Shown piece after piece: positions 42,131 to 52,000 of a stretch of 64,000 nt of DNA. The notes under the pieces were generated by a model. That model made no database searches. It was given only the letters and a program-made list of their open reading frames with translations, and had not been told where the DNA came from. The stretch spans positions 44,169 through 108,168 of the forward strand of contig NZ_SRSF01000011.1 of NCBI RefSeq assembly GCF_004803465.1, written 5' to 3'. The stretch comes from Neolewinella litorea. GTDB taxonomy: Bacteria > Bacteroidota > Bacteroidia > Chitinophagales > Saprospiraceae. Within the stretch, counting starts at the first letter, position 1. Every line of letters starts with the position of its first letter. Both the position numbers and the translations under genes were made by a program.

Positions 42131-45100
42131 ATGGCCCAGCAAGACGCCTTACAATCGATCCTCGCCGAAGTCGGTCACGCGCTGGCTCCCTTCCGTACCG
42201 TCGATTCGCCGGCCCGGGCGACCGCTTTTTTCCGGCAACTGGGCTACGAGATCCCGCCCGGGAACTTCGGCAGTGGCCTGACCGAACTGGCGACGCACAC
42301 GGGTGAGATCGTGGCGGCCGCCCAACGCCTCGTGGCCACAACTCCGGGCAACGAGGAAGTAGCGGCCGCTATCCTCGACATGATGGGCCGGCTTAGCCTG
42401 ATCATCGCCGCGGCCAAAAAACTGGAATCCGAGATTGTTGCCGGCGGAGGAGGGGCAATACCCGATATCGACGACCTGCCGCGCCGACTGGTCGATTTTC
42501 TGTTGCTCGATTATCTCGAAAGTGAAAAGGCCCAGCTGCACGAAGCGCTGCACCTCATCGGGCTGATCGAGCACGATCCGGTAGCCGGGTCGGGGCAACC
42601 CGTCCGGCTCATCAACTGGGATCGCTTTGGGATGATGCTCAGCAACCCCTCGGCAATTTTCGATACTGTGTACCAGTGGAATACGGCCTTCGATGATGCC
42701 GAATTTCTGTCCCGCCTGGACAAATTGATGCGGGCCACCTTTCTGCCCGGCGGATTGTACGACCAGCCCGAATCCACCCGCACCCTGCTCGGCAACACCA
42801 GTCCGGGATTGAAAGAACTGCGCTTCCCGCTCTTACAGGCCGGGCTAACCGAAGCTACCTACAGCCAATTCGGCATCACCTTCTCCCCCGCCGAAGCCCA
42901 GGGTGGCAAAAAAAGGGGCATCGCGCTGCTCCCCTATCTGATGGGGGCGGCGGCATTCGATTTTGCTGTCTGCGAAAGGGGGCAACTGTTGTTCTCCGCT
43001 ACAGCCGACATCAAGGGCGTAGGGCTGGTGGTGCGGCCGCCATTCGAGGCGGAGGGCATCCTGAACCTGGCCGGCGGCTTTCAGGCCGCGGTGGAGATCC
43101 GTCAGCACCCCAATCACGCGCCGGAGCTGATCCTCATCGGCACCGGCGGTGGTACCCGGTTGGCCGTACAGGGGCTGGGGATTACCTGGTTCACCCGGTC
43201 GGTGAGCAATCAGCTGGACGTGGGCTTCGAAGGCCAAATTCAGGCCCTGCGCCTGGTCATCGCCCCCGGCGAGGGGGATGGCTTCCTGGCCCAGCTACTT
43301 TCCGGCCTGAACGTTGCGACGGAGGCCGAACTGGGTTTTGGCTACAGCCTGCTGAGCGGCTTCTACGTCACGGGCGGGGCAAAATTCGCCATTGAGATTC
43401 CGACCCACGTCGAGCTGGGTCCGGTCAAGATCCTGAGTGCTAAACTGGCCCTGCTGATCGCCGATGAAAAATTGCGCCTCGAAGCGGGCGCCAATTTCCG
43501 CTTCGACCTCGGACCGCTCCAGGCTACGGTGGAAAACATCGGGATGGGTGTCGATATGTATTTCCGCGCCGGCAACGCCGGACCGCTCGACCTGGTCGTC
43601 GGGTTCAAACCGCCCAACGGAGTGGGCCTCTCCGTAGATGCGGGCGTGGTGAAGGGCGGCGGCTACCTCTATTTCGACTTCGAAAATGAGGAGTACGCCG
43701 GCGCGCTTGAGCTGGTGTTTTCCGGCTTTATCACCTTGAAGGCTATCGGGCTGATCACGACCCGGATGCCGGACGGTTCCAAGGGCTTCTCCCTGCTGAT
43801 CATTATCACGGCCGAATTCGGAACGGGGTTCCAGCTGGGTTTCGGCTTCGTCCTGCTCGGGGTCGGCGGGCTCCTGGGACTGAACCGAACGATGAAACTG
43901 GAGGCCCTCGCCCAGGGCATCCGCACCGGAACGGCGCAGAACATCCTGTTCCCGACCGACGTGATAGCCAACGCGCCGCGCATCATCAGCGACCTGCGCA
44001 CCGTGTTCCCGCCCGAGAACGGCCGGTTCCTGATCGGGCCGATGGCCAAGATCGGCTGGGGTACTCCGGCCCTGATCACCCTCTCGCTGGGCATCATCAT
44101 CGAGATTCCCGGCAACATTGCGATCCTGGGGGTACTGAAAGTAGCACTACCCACCGAAGCGGCGCCGCTGGTGATCCTTCAGGTGAGTTTTATCGGTGCG
44201 ATCGAGTTCGACAAGAAGCGGATCTGGTTTTTCGCTACCCTCTTCGGATCGCGGGTACTGTTCTTCACCCTGGAGGGGGAAATGGGCATCCTGATGGCCT
44301 TTGGCGACGATGCCAATTTCGTGCTTTCCGTCGGCGGCTTTCACCCCAGTTTCACGCCGCCGCCGCTGCCGTTCCCGTCACCCAGGCGGATTGCCTTCGA
44401 CATTGCCAATACGCCGACGTATGCGATCCGGGTGGAAGGCTACTTCGCCATCACGTCCAATACCGTTCAGTTCGGGGCCCGGGCGGAACTGCGAATCGGC
44501 ATGTCGAACTTTGGTGTTTCGGGGCACATCGCCTTCGATGCCCTTTTCCAGTTTTCGCCTTTCTACTTCATCATCACCATTTCAGCGTCTGTATCGCTCA
44601 AGGCCTTCGGCGTGGGCCTGTTCAGCATCCGGCTCAACTTCGAGCTGTCCGGACCGGAACCCTGGCGCGCGAAGGGCTCGGGATCGCTCGAGCTCCTGTT
44701 CTTCTCCATCGAAGCGGACTTCGACATCACCTGGGGCGAAGACCGCCGCGAAACCCTGCAACCCGTCAGTTCGCTGGAACTGCTGACCACGGAACTCAAT
44801 AAACTGGAAAACTGGACCGCCGAGCTCGCTGGGGCCAACCGCCTGCTGGTCAGCTTACGCAAAATGGACGAAAGCGAGGGGCTGGTGCTCCACCCGGTGG
44901 GGGTACTGCGGTTCACCCAACGCGCCGTACCTATCGGCATTAGCCTGGACAAAATCGGTGCACCGGCCGTGAAGGATTACTCGCGGTTCAACTTTGCCAG
45001 TGCCGCGGGCAGTGCCTGGGGTAAGGTGGGCGATCCGCGGGAAAACTTTGCCATTGCGCAATTCCAGAATCTATCGGACGCCGAAAAGCTCAGTCGCCCG

Positions 45101-45523
45101 TCTTTCCAGCAGGAGGTAAGTGGTGCCGAACTGTCGGTGGCCGGCACCACCACGCGCACTGGCTTCATGACCAAACGCACCGTCCGCTACGAGCAGATCG
45201 TCATCGATACCAATTACCGGCGTTTTGCACGGCGGCTGGTAGGCTACTTCGGCAGTCTGTTCAACCAGTTCCTGCGCGGCAATGCCGTTGCGCTGTCGCC
45301 ACTGTCGCGGGAATCCAAACGGCAGTTCGACCCGCTGGAGGAGAAACTGGCCGTGCTACCGGAAGGCTTCGGCGTGGTGACCACGGTGGACAATTCACCG
45401 GTCACGAACCTCTTTGCTTCCGAGGCCGAAGCCCGGGAATACCTGCACCTGCGCATCGCCGACAACCCGAACGCCGCAGTGATGCTGGACGTCGTTCCCG
45501 AATTCGAAGTCAACCTGAACTAA
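42131..45523 (+). CDS. Unknown operon protein C: DUF6603-type large beta-rich protein
   Basis: Predicted 1130 residues from MAQQDALQSILAEVGHALAP; an in-frame Met 57 bases upstream lies inside gene B. The first 170 residues are helical. Residues about 290-880 consist of alternating amphipathic, strongly hydrophobic strands (FGYSLLSGFYVTGGAKFAIE, LQLGFGFVLLGVGGLLGLNR-like stretches, MAKIGWGTPALITLSLGIIIEIPG, FFATLFGSRVLFFTLEGEMGI), which I match to the DUF6603 domain. Its role is unknown to me. The last 220 residues are soluble. There is no signal peptide or beta-signal, so it is not a standard outer-membrane barrel. A long hydrophobic groove is conceivable. Gene D follows after 7 bases. Confidence 0.65.
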   Translation: MAQQDALQSILAEVGHALAPFRTVDSPARATAFFRQLGYEIPPGNFGSGLTELATHTGEIVAAAQRLVATTPGNEEVAAAILDMMGRLSLIIAAAKKLESEIVAGGGGAIPDIDDLPRRLVDFLLLDYLESEKAQLHEALHLIGLIEHDPVAGSGQPVRLINWDRFGMMLSNPSAIFDTVYQWNTAFDDAEFLSRLDKLMRATFLPGGLYDQPESTRTLLGNTSPGLKELRFPLLQAGLTEATYSQFGITFSPAEAQGGKKRGIALLPYLMGAAAFDFAVCERGQLLFSATADIKGVGLVVRPPFEAEGILNLAGGFQAAVEIRQHPNHAPELILIGTGGGTRLAVQGLGITWFTRSVSNQLDVGFEGQIQALRLVIAPGEGDGFLAQLLSGLNVATEAELGFGYSLLSGFYVTGGAKFAIEIPTHVELGPVKILSAKLALLIADEKLRLEAGANFRFDLGPLQATVENIGMGVDMYFRAGNAGPLDLVVGFKPPNGVGLSVDAGVVKGGGYLYFDFENEEYAGALELVFSGFITLKAIGLITTRMPDGSKGFSLLIIITAEFGTGFQLGFGFVLLGVGGLLGLNRTMKLEALAQGIRTGTAQNILFPTDVIANAPRIISDLRTVFPPENGRFLIGPMAKIGWGTPALITLSLGIIIEIPGNIAILGVLKVALPTEAAPLVILQVSFIGAIEFDKKRIWFFATLFGSRVLFFTLEGEMGILMAFGDDANFVLSVGGFHPSFTPPPLPFPSPRRIAFDIANTPTYAIRVEGYFAITSNTVQFGARAELRIGMSNFGVSGHIAFDALFQFSPFYFIITISASVSLKAFGVGLFSIRLNFELSGPEPWRAKGSGSLELLFFSIEADFDITWGEDRRETLQPVSSLELLTTELNKLENWTAELAGANRLLVSLRKMDESEGLVLHPVGVLRFTQRAVPIGISLDKIGAPAVKDYSRFNFASAAGSAWGKVGDPRENFAIAQFQNLSDAEKLSRPSFQQEVSGAELSVAGTTTRTGFMTKRTVRYEQIVIDTNYRRFARRLVGYFGSLFNQFLRGNAVALSPLSRESKRQFDPLEEKLAVLPEGFGVVTTVDNSPVTNLFASEAEAREYLHLRIADNPNAAVMLDVVPEFEVNLN

Positions 45524-45530
45524 CCGAGCC

Positions 45531-48500
45531 ATGAGCGATCTACCGACCTATTCCTTCCTGCCCTGGTTGCGGCACGGTGTGGCGAATACCATCACTACCG
45601 CCGACGTTGAAAGTGGCGGCGCGCCCCTGCGGGCTTCCGTGTCCGTCAAATTGCAGCTCACCGGGCAGCCCGTCGCAACGACTCCCGCCCTGGATCAGAC
45701 GATCGAAAAGCAGGTCATGCTCTACGGGCCAGGCGATATCGTGGGCATCGAAGCGAAAGCCATCGTGAAGGTGGAACCACGACACTGGATCACCAACTTC
45801 GAGCCCAACTACCTGCCCTATATCGAGTTTTACGACGAGGACTTTCCCTGGCGGTACACCCCAGCCGCGCCCGGCCCGCACCACCGCCTACGGCCATGGA
45901 TTATGCTGGTGGTGCTGAAAGCCGACGAGTTTCAGGACGGCAAGAACGTACTGGACCGGCCCCTCCCCTTCATTACCGTAGCCAAGCAGCGTACCCTGCC
46001 ACTGGCGGACGATCTCTGGGCCTGGGCTCACGTGCACGTCAACCGCTCGTTGAATGGTGCCGACCCGAAAAAGGTAACGGAAAGCAATATCGATCTGGTC
46101 GTTCAGAACCTGAGCGCCACCCTCGCCCAGAACCCCGACCTGGCCAGCGCCCGCATCGTGTGCCCACGGCGGCTGGAGCCCAGCACGACCTACTACGCTT
46201 TCGTGGTACCGGTTTTTGAGGCCGGCCGTTTGGCGGGACTGGGACAGCCGCTGCCGCCGGCCCTGACGGCTACGCAGTCCGCCTGGAGCTCGGTCGACGC
46301 CGGCGTGGAACTGCCCGTGTATTACCGCTGGCAGTTCAGCACCGGTACGGCCGGTGATTTCGAATATCTGGTACGGCTCCTCCAACCCAAGACGGCCGAC
46401 CCCCGGCTCGGGAGGCGCGATATGGACGCCAGCCTGCCCGGGGCCAATCTGCCGCCCTGGCAGGAAGCCCCCGGCCTGCCCGCCGGGCAGGAAACCGGCG
46501 GGCTCTTCAAGCTCGGCGGTGCCCTGCGGGCGCCGCTCTCGTTTGCGGAATACGAAAAGATCAAAAAATACGAGGAGTGGACGGCCGCTCCGGCCCCCGC
46601 GCCGCACCCCTTCCAGGAGTCCCTGGCCGCCCTGCTCAACCTGGAAGACGACTACAAGCGGCTGGCGGCCCAAGTGGCGAACCAGCAAAGTGGCCTGTTC
46701 CCGGCCGTACCCGAAGATCCGGATGACCCGGAGGACCTGGACCCCGTCGTCGTGCCGCCGATCTACGGACGCTGGCACGCCAAGACCCCCCGTCTGCTGA
46801 CCGATGCCGACGGCAATGCGCTGCCCGAAACACACAACTGGATCCACGAACTCAACCTGGACCCGCGCTTCCGGGCCGCGGCCGGCTTCGGTACCGCCGT
46901 GGTGCAGGACAAGCAGGAAGATTACATGTTTGCCGCCTGGCAACAAATCGGGGACGTGCTGAAGGGCAACCAGCTCATTCGCCAGGGCCAGTTGTCGCTC
47001 CACGCGTCCACCCGCTGGCACCAGCGCTACCTGGCAGCAATGGCCGTGCCACGTCCCCAGCAGTTGTTCCTGCTCACCGCTCCCGCGCACCGCCGCGTAA
47101 TACACGAAGGGGTGACCATACTACACGCACTGCGTCAGGCCCCCGTACCTCCATCGATAGTTTCGCCGGCAATGCGCCGCATCCTGCGCCCCGGCGGCCG
47201 ACTGATGACCCGGCTGGGTGGAACCACCCCCGTCGATACCGGTTCGCTGCTCGTGCGCCTCAATGCGGGCGAGATCCACGCCGCGCCCCCCAAAACGGCG
47301 GGACCCAGTACGCAGACCTTGTCCGCGGTAGACGATCAACTGGTGGACACCACCATCCCGACCTGGGCCGACGATCTGCTCCAACGCTTCCCCCGCCTGA
47401 AATGGATCGCGCTGATCGTGGCCATCCTGCTTGCTCTCCTCCTCCTCGTACTCCTCCCCCCGCTGGCCGTTGGCCTGGGCTTGGCGGCCGTGGTGCTGGT
47501 GGCGGGCGTTGCGCTGTTCAGGCTCATTTCCAGCTGGGAACAACGGCGACGGCAGGCGGTCCTTAAGGATCTCGAACAGGTCGAGCCGGAGCGGTTGGAG
47601 GAATTGCCTGCCCGGCCCGATTTTCGGCTTACCGCCCCGGGCGATCCGTTCCGGCCAGGTACCGGTACGTCGGACAGCGAAGAGGGCCGGCGCTTCCGCG
47701 AAAGCTTGATTGACCTGGCCTACCTGGCCCGGGAGGATGAAGCAGCGGGACGGCAGCCACCCCTGCGCCCGCTGGATTTCCCCGCCCTGCAGGCTGCGAT
47801 CCTGGAGCGAATGCACCCGAACCAGACCATTCCGCCGCTGGTCATGGGCAAGATCCGGCTGCCGGGGTGGGTCACCGGGCAGTTCGTCCGCGATTTCGAT
47901 CCCATCATGGCCTACCCCGTGATCGACCTGCCGATGTACAAACCGCTGGCCGACGGTTCGACCGAGCGATTCCTGCCCAATCTCCATTTGATCGAGAACA
48001 ACACCATCTCCCTGCTGAAAACCAACCAGAAATTCATCGAATCTTACCTCGTGGGAATCAATCATGAGTTTGGGCGGGAGCTGCTGTGGCGCGAATACCC
48101 GACCGACCAACGGGGCAGCAGCTTTCGTCAATTCTGGGACGTAAGCTCGGTACTAAAGCCCACCACCTTCCCGGAACCCAAAAAAGAGAAAGAACGGCAG
48201 TGGCGCGAAGGGCTCTACGATATTCCCCCCATCCACAACTGGTCCGCTACGAGCCAACTGGGCGACCACGACAACCGCGAACTGCCCGGCCAGGTCCAGG
48301 AAGAAGAAGTGGTCCTGGTGGTGCGCGGCGAACTGCTGAAGAAATACCCGACGGCCGTAATCTACGCGCACAAGGCCGAATGGGTACTCCTGCCAAGCGG
48401 CAAGGTCGACCTGGAAAAGATGCGCAAACTCGCCCCGCTGACCACGGCCGACGAAGCCGACCTGGCCGACGGACAGGTGGCCGACAGCAACACCAAACTG

Positions 48501-48980
48501 AAGACCCCGCTGTACGGTGCACAAATCAAGCCCGACATCTACTTCTTCGGCTTCAACCTGACGGTGGAGGAAGTAAAGGGAGCCAAGGGCGACGAGCCCG
48601 ATGCCCCGACGCGGCCCGGCTGGTTCTTCGTGATCAAGGAGCGCCCGGGCGAGCCTCGCTTCGGGTTGGATATCGACAAAGCCACGGTCAAAAACAGCTG
48701 GAACGACCTGTCCTGGGAGGACGTAGCGCTGGTGGACGGCACCCTAGACGTCGGCGGCAGCGCGCCAGTGGTCAACCTGACCACCCCGACCAAGGGAGCG
48801 GCCGAGGACAACGAAAGCTTCCAGGCCCGCCGCGACCAGTACGAAGAAGACAAGAACCTGCAGTGGAGCGCGCAGACCAATGCGGCCGAACTGGCCTACA
48901 TCCTCTACCAGGTACCCGTGTTGGTAGCGGTACACGGCGCCGAGATGCTGCCGGCCGACCTGGCCGCGGGAGACTTATAG
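45531..48980 (+). CDS. Unknown operon protein D: large protein with internal two-helix membrane segment
   Basis: Predicted 1149 residues; family not recognised. It opens MSDLPTYSFLPWLRHGVAN and has a striking conserved-looking block at about residues 89-112 (NFEPNYLPYIEFYDEDFPWR) followed by RLRPWIMLVVLKADEF. Residues about 626-668 form two adjacent hydrophobic helices (WIALIVAILLALLLLVLLPP and VGLGLAAVVLVAGVALFRLI) and are followed by a basic coiled segment. The N- and C-terminal parts would lie on the same side of the membrane. Later blocks (VMGKIRLPGWVTGQFVRDFDPIMAYP, NLHLIENNTISLLKTNQKFIESYLVGINHEF) resemble structural rather than catalytic sequence. No signal peptide. Confidence 0.65.
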   Translation: MSDLPTYSFLPWLRHGVANTITTADVESGGAPLRASVSVKLQLTGQPVATTPALDQTIEKQVMLYGPGDIVGIEAKAIVKVEPRHWITNFEPNYLPYIEFYDEDFPWRYTPAAPGPHHRLRPWIMLVVLKADEFQDGKNVLDRPLPFITVAKQRTLPLADDLWAWAHVHVNRSLNGADPKKVTESNIDLVVQNLSATLAQNPDLASARIVCPRRLEPSTTYYAFVVPVFEAGRLAGLGQPLPPALTATQSAWSSVDAGVELPVYYRWQFSTGTAGDFEYLVRLLQPKTADPRLGRRDMDASLPGANLPPWQEAPGLPAGQETGGLFKLGGALRAPLSFAEYEKIKKYEEWTAAPAPAPHPFQESLAALLNLEDDYKRLAAQVANQQSGLFPAVPEDPDDPEDLDPVVVPPIYGRWHAKTPRLLTDADGNALPETHNWIHELNLDPRFRAAAGFGTAVVQDKQEDYMFAAWQQIGDVLKGNQLIRQGQLSLHASTRWHQRYLAAMAVPRPQQLFLLTAPAHRRVIHEGVTILHALRQAPVPPSIVSPAMRRILRPGGRLMTRLGGTTPVDTGSLLVRLNAGEIHAAPPKTAGPSTQTLSAVDDQLVDTTIPTWADDLLQRFPRLKWIALIVAILLALLLLVLLPPLAVGLGLAAVVLVAGVALFRLISSWEQRRRQAVLKDLEQVEPERLEELPARPDFRLTAPGDPFRPGTGTSDSEEGRRFRESLIDLAYLAREDEAAGRQPPLRPLDFPALQAAILERMHPNQTIPPLVMGKIRLPGWVTGQFVRDFDPIMAYPVIDLPMYKPLADGSTERFLPNLHLIENNTISLLKTNQKFIESYLVGINHEFGRELLWREYPTDQRGSSFRQFWDVSSVLKPTTFPEPKKEKERQWREGLYDIPPIHNWSATSQLGDHDNRELPGQVQEEEVVLVVRGELLKKYPTAVIYAHKAEWVLLPSGKVDLEKMRKLAPLTTADEADLADGQVADSNTKLKTPLYGAQIKPDIYFFGFNLTVEEVKGAKGDEPDAPTRPGWFFVIKERPGEPRFGLDIDKATVKNSWNDLSWEDVALVDGTLDVGGSAPVVNLTTPTKGAAEDNESFQARRDQYEEDKNLQWSAQTNAAELAYILYQVPVLVAVHGAEMLPADLAAGDL

Positions 48981-49008
48981 GATTGAAACCTTTCCCAACT
49001 GTGAGCAG

Positions 49009-49027
49009 GGCCACCGACCCTGCCAAA
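49009..49027 (+). promoter_or_regulatory. Small hairpin before gene E
   Basis: GCAGGG / CCCTGC six-base inverted repeat with a seven-base loop in the only sizeable spacer (59 bases) of the operon, followed by CAAAAAACG and then the ATG of gene E. It could attenuate or protect the downstream message. A CCAAAAAACG element also precedes gene F. Confidence 0.3.
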
Positions 49028-49039
49028 AAACGTTGAGCC

Positions 49040-52000
49040 ATGCCTGATTTTTCAACCCTTAAGAAAGAACTGGATTTTCGCCTTGCGGCGGAACGGCGCG
49101 CCATCCTGGCGCAGGAACGGGAACGCAGCCTGCGGGAACGGGCGGCACAGTTGAAGCGCTCGGCCGGCGACAATAACCAGGACACCTGGCGGGAGATCGA
49201 AAAACTGCGCGAACGGGCCGACACCGCGGCCGCTAACTACCAGGCAGCCCTCAGTGATCGGACCCAAAGCCGGGCACGACTCAACGACATCTGGGCAACC
49301 CTCCTGCCCTTGACGGATCCCCGTGAGCACATCCAGCAATGGAGCGATGACTGGCCCGTCCTGCTTTTTCCCGTCCGGGTAGAAACGCGTTTCAAACGGG
49401 TCACGAACGCCGAGGGAAGACCGGGCGATGAACTCTGGGTCCGTATTTATCCCGACGATTGCCTGATCGACACTTTCGAAGCCGATCTCACGCAGATGGA
49501 ACAGCAAAACGCCCGCCGCTTCTGGGCCTTTTACTGGGCTGCGGCCGGGAACGAGGAACAAGAACGTCGGGCCTGGCGCGACCTGGTGACCGCCCACGGG
49601 TCGGGCCGGGCGGGCTGGATCATCGAGCACTATGCGCCGCTCAACCCTTCGGACCGCCCGGCCTCCCCGCCGCCGCCCAATACCTTTTACCTGACCATCC
49701 CCGTCGCCGATACCGAGCCCCTGGGTACGGATGCCGGGGCGGTCGCCGATTTCTGGCGTGCCGTCTACCTCGGCACCAAAATTGCCGCCGATGCCAGCGA
49801 CCTGGCCCGTCGCTACCCGCCGGCCAATCTGAGGGAGGCCGCCCCGGAGGGGGCCACGATCCAGGTTGTCTACCTGCGCTTCCCGGCCTTCGCGGAAGCG
49901 GCGGCGAAACCCTTTTCCTGGTCCCAGGCCCCGCAAGCCCGACTCTTGCCGGAACGCTTCGTGTTTTTAGGCTACCGCTACGTGGAAGGCAAACTGGAGC
50001 TGGTTCAGGAGGCAATTACGGCCCGCCCGGTCCAGGCCCCGTTGTCGGTGGGCCCAAACCCCACCGCGCCGGAGGCGGAGCAATTTCAGGAAACGGAAGA
50101 AGGAGACTTGCTCATCCCGGAGGAGATGCAGTGGATGACCGATTTTGGTGCCGCGCTCGACAAGGGTATGGCACTGCGCATCCCACTAACGGACACCCTT
50201 GGATTCGACCGTGTACTCATCCTCGGCCTGCGCCTGGGCAGCGATCCGGTGGAGGCTAAAGGGGAACTCACCGAACTGCTGCGCCATCACCTCTACGGCC
50301 GCTCCGGACTGAGCCTGGTTCCCCAAGGCACACCGACCAATAACACGGACGAAGGACCCGCCGGCTACCAGCGGACCGACGATCCGGACGAAAGTTTCCC
50401 GGTCTTCGTAAAGCAGCAGCGACTATACGCACCAACGACCGATCCCACGCGAAAAACCGATGGTCAGCGTCTGGCCGAATGGTTGGGGTTGGACCATGAG
50501 CTGATGCAGCGTATCCCGAATGCCGACCAGACCGATGGCGCCGAAGCCCAAGCCATGAATACCGCTCTATGGCCCGCCACGCTGGGCTACTGGATGCAGA
50601 AAATGATGGACCCGATCTTTCGCAACGAGACGATAGTGGCTCAGACACGGGATTTTTTCCTCCGCTATGTGTCAGGCAGGGGTGCTTTGTCCGCCATCCG
50701 CATCGGCAAGCAACCCTACGGGATCCTGCCGACCTGTGCTTACCGGCAGATCTCCTGGCCCGGCTTCGACAACCCCGTGGTCGGTACCAGATCAGGGCCG
50801 ACACCTTTTCTGCCCCGGCTGCACCGCTTTCTGCGGGATTTGGACGACTTCTGGCGGCAAATGAGCACCTCGGTTCCCTACGTGGGTCGATCCAGCAGCG
50901 ACCCGCAGCAGCAATTGCTCGACATCGTAGGGCTGCATCCCAACTCCGCGGAGTACCACGCCCGCCTGGGGCATAGCCGATCGTTTTACCACAATTACCT
51001 GTCCTATGCTGGCTTATTGCCTTCCAAAATAACCACACTCGAACCGACGACTGATGAGTTGCTGGCAGAAGCCAAGAAGCTCCTGACCGCCTTTGGTTAC
51101 AAGGGAGCCACCGAGCCGAAGATCTTTGAAAAGTATTACCGCACCGGACAGAACCGCCTGAACGGGCCGATCATTGACGATCAGCCGCTGTCGGAAGTGG
51201 CGCTCATCCGGCCCTACACTACCGACGGAAAAAATTACCTGGCCTGGCTGGCCGCGGCGGTTGACGACTACGAAGGACAATTGCTGCCGCAAAAGGGGTT
51301 CGCGGACCGGCCGAAAGCGCTCCTGTACCTGTTGCTGCGGCACGCCCTGCTGGAAGCCTACGGTAACGCCGGTCACGGCGCCCGCTTCGAAGCAGCGCTC
51401 ACCGATGCGAACACGTACCGGGAAGCGTTGGCCAATGAGCCGGATTACATCCACGTAGCTGCCGCAACGACGACTAGCGAAAGTCGTTTTGCTCACCTGC
51501 TGGCCAACGAACCCGCGCTCGGCAACGCGGACGTATCCCTGGCCAAATACCTGGGAATGTCGCTGCGGGAGGAGGTACCGCCGCTGGTTGCGAACGCCGA
51601 ATTGCGGCAAATGCAGGCCTCCCTGGCGTATCTGACCAATCTACCGACCGCCCGCCTCGAGCGCCTGCTCGCCGAGCACATCGATTGCTGCACTTACCGC
51701 CACGACGCCTGGATGCAGGGTATCGTCCACGAGCGACTGGAACGCAAGCGGGCGCGTTTGCGCGGCGAAGGAGGCGCAGCCACCGGCCTCTACCTTGGTG
51801 CCTTTGCCTGGCTGGAAGCGTTGCGGCCGGAAAACAAAATCTTCACACCAGTACAACTGTCAGAGGACTTGGCCGGCATCTTTCAACGACCCGACGATGC
51901 CCCGCTGTCAACCGACACTACCAACCAGGGCTATATCCACGCCCCATCGCTCAACCACGCGGTGACGGCGGCGGTACTGCGCAACGGCTACCTGTCCAAC

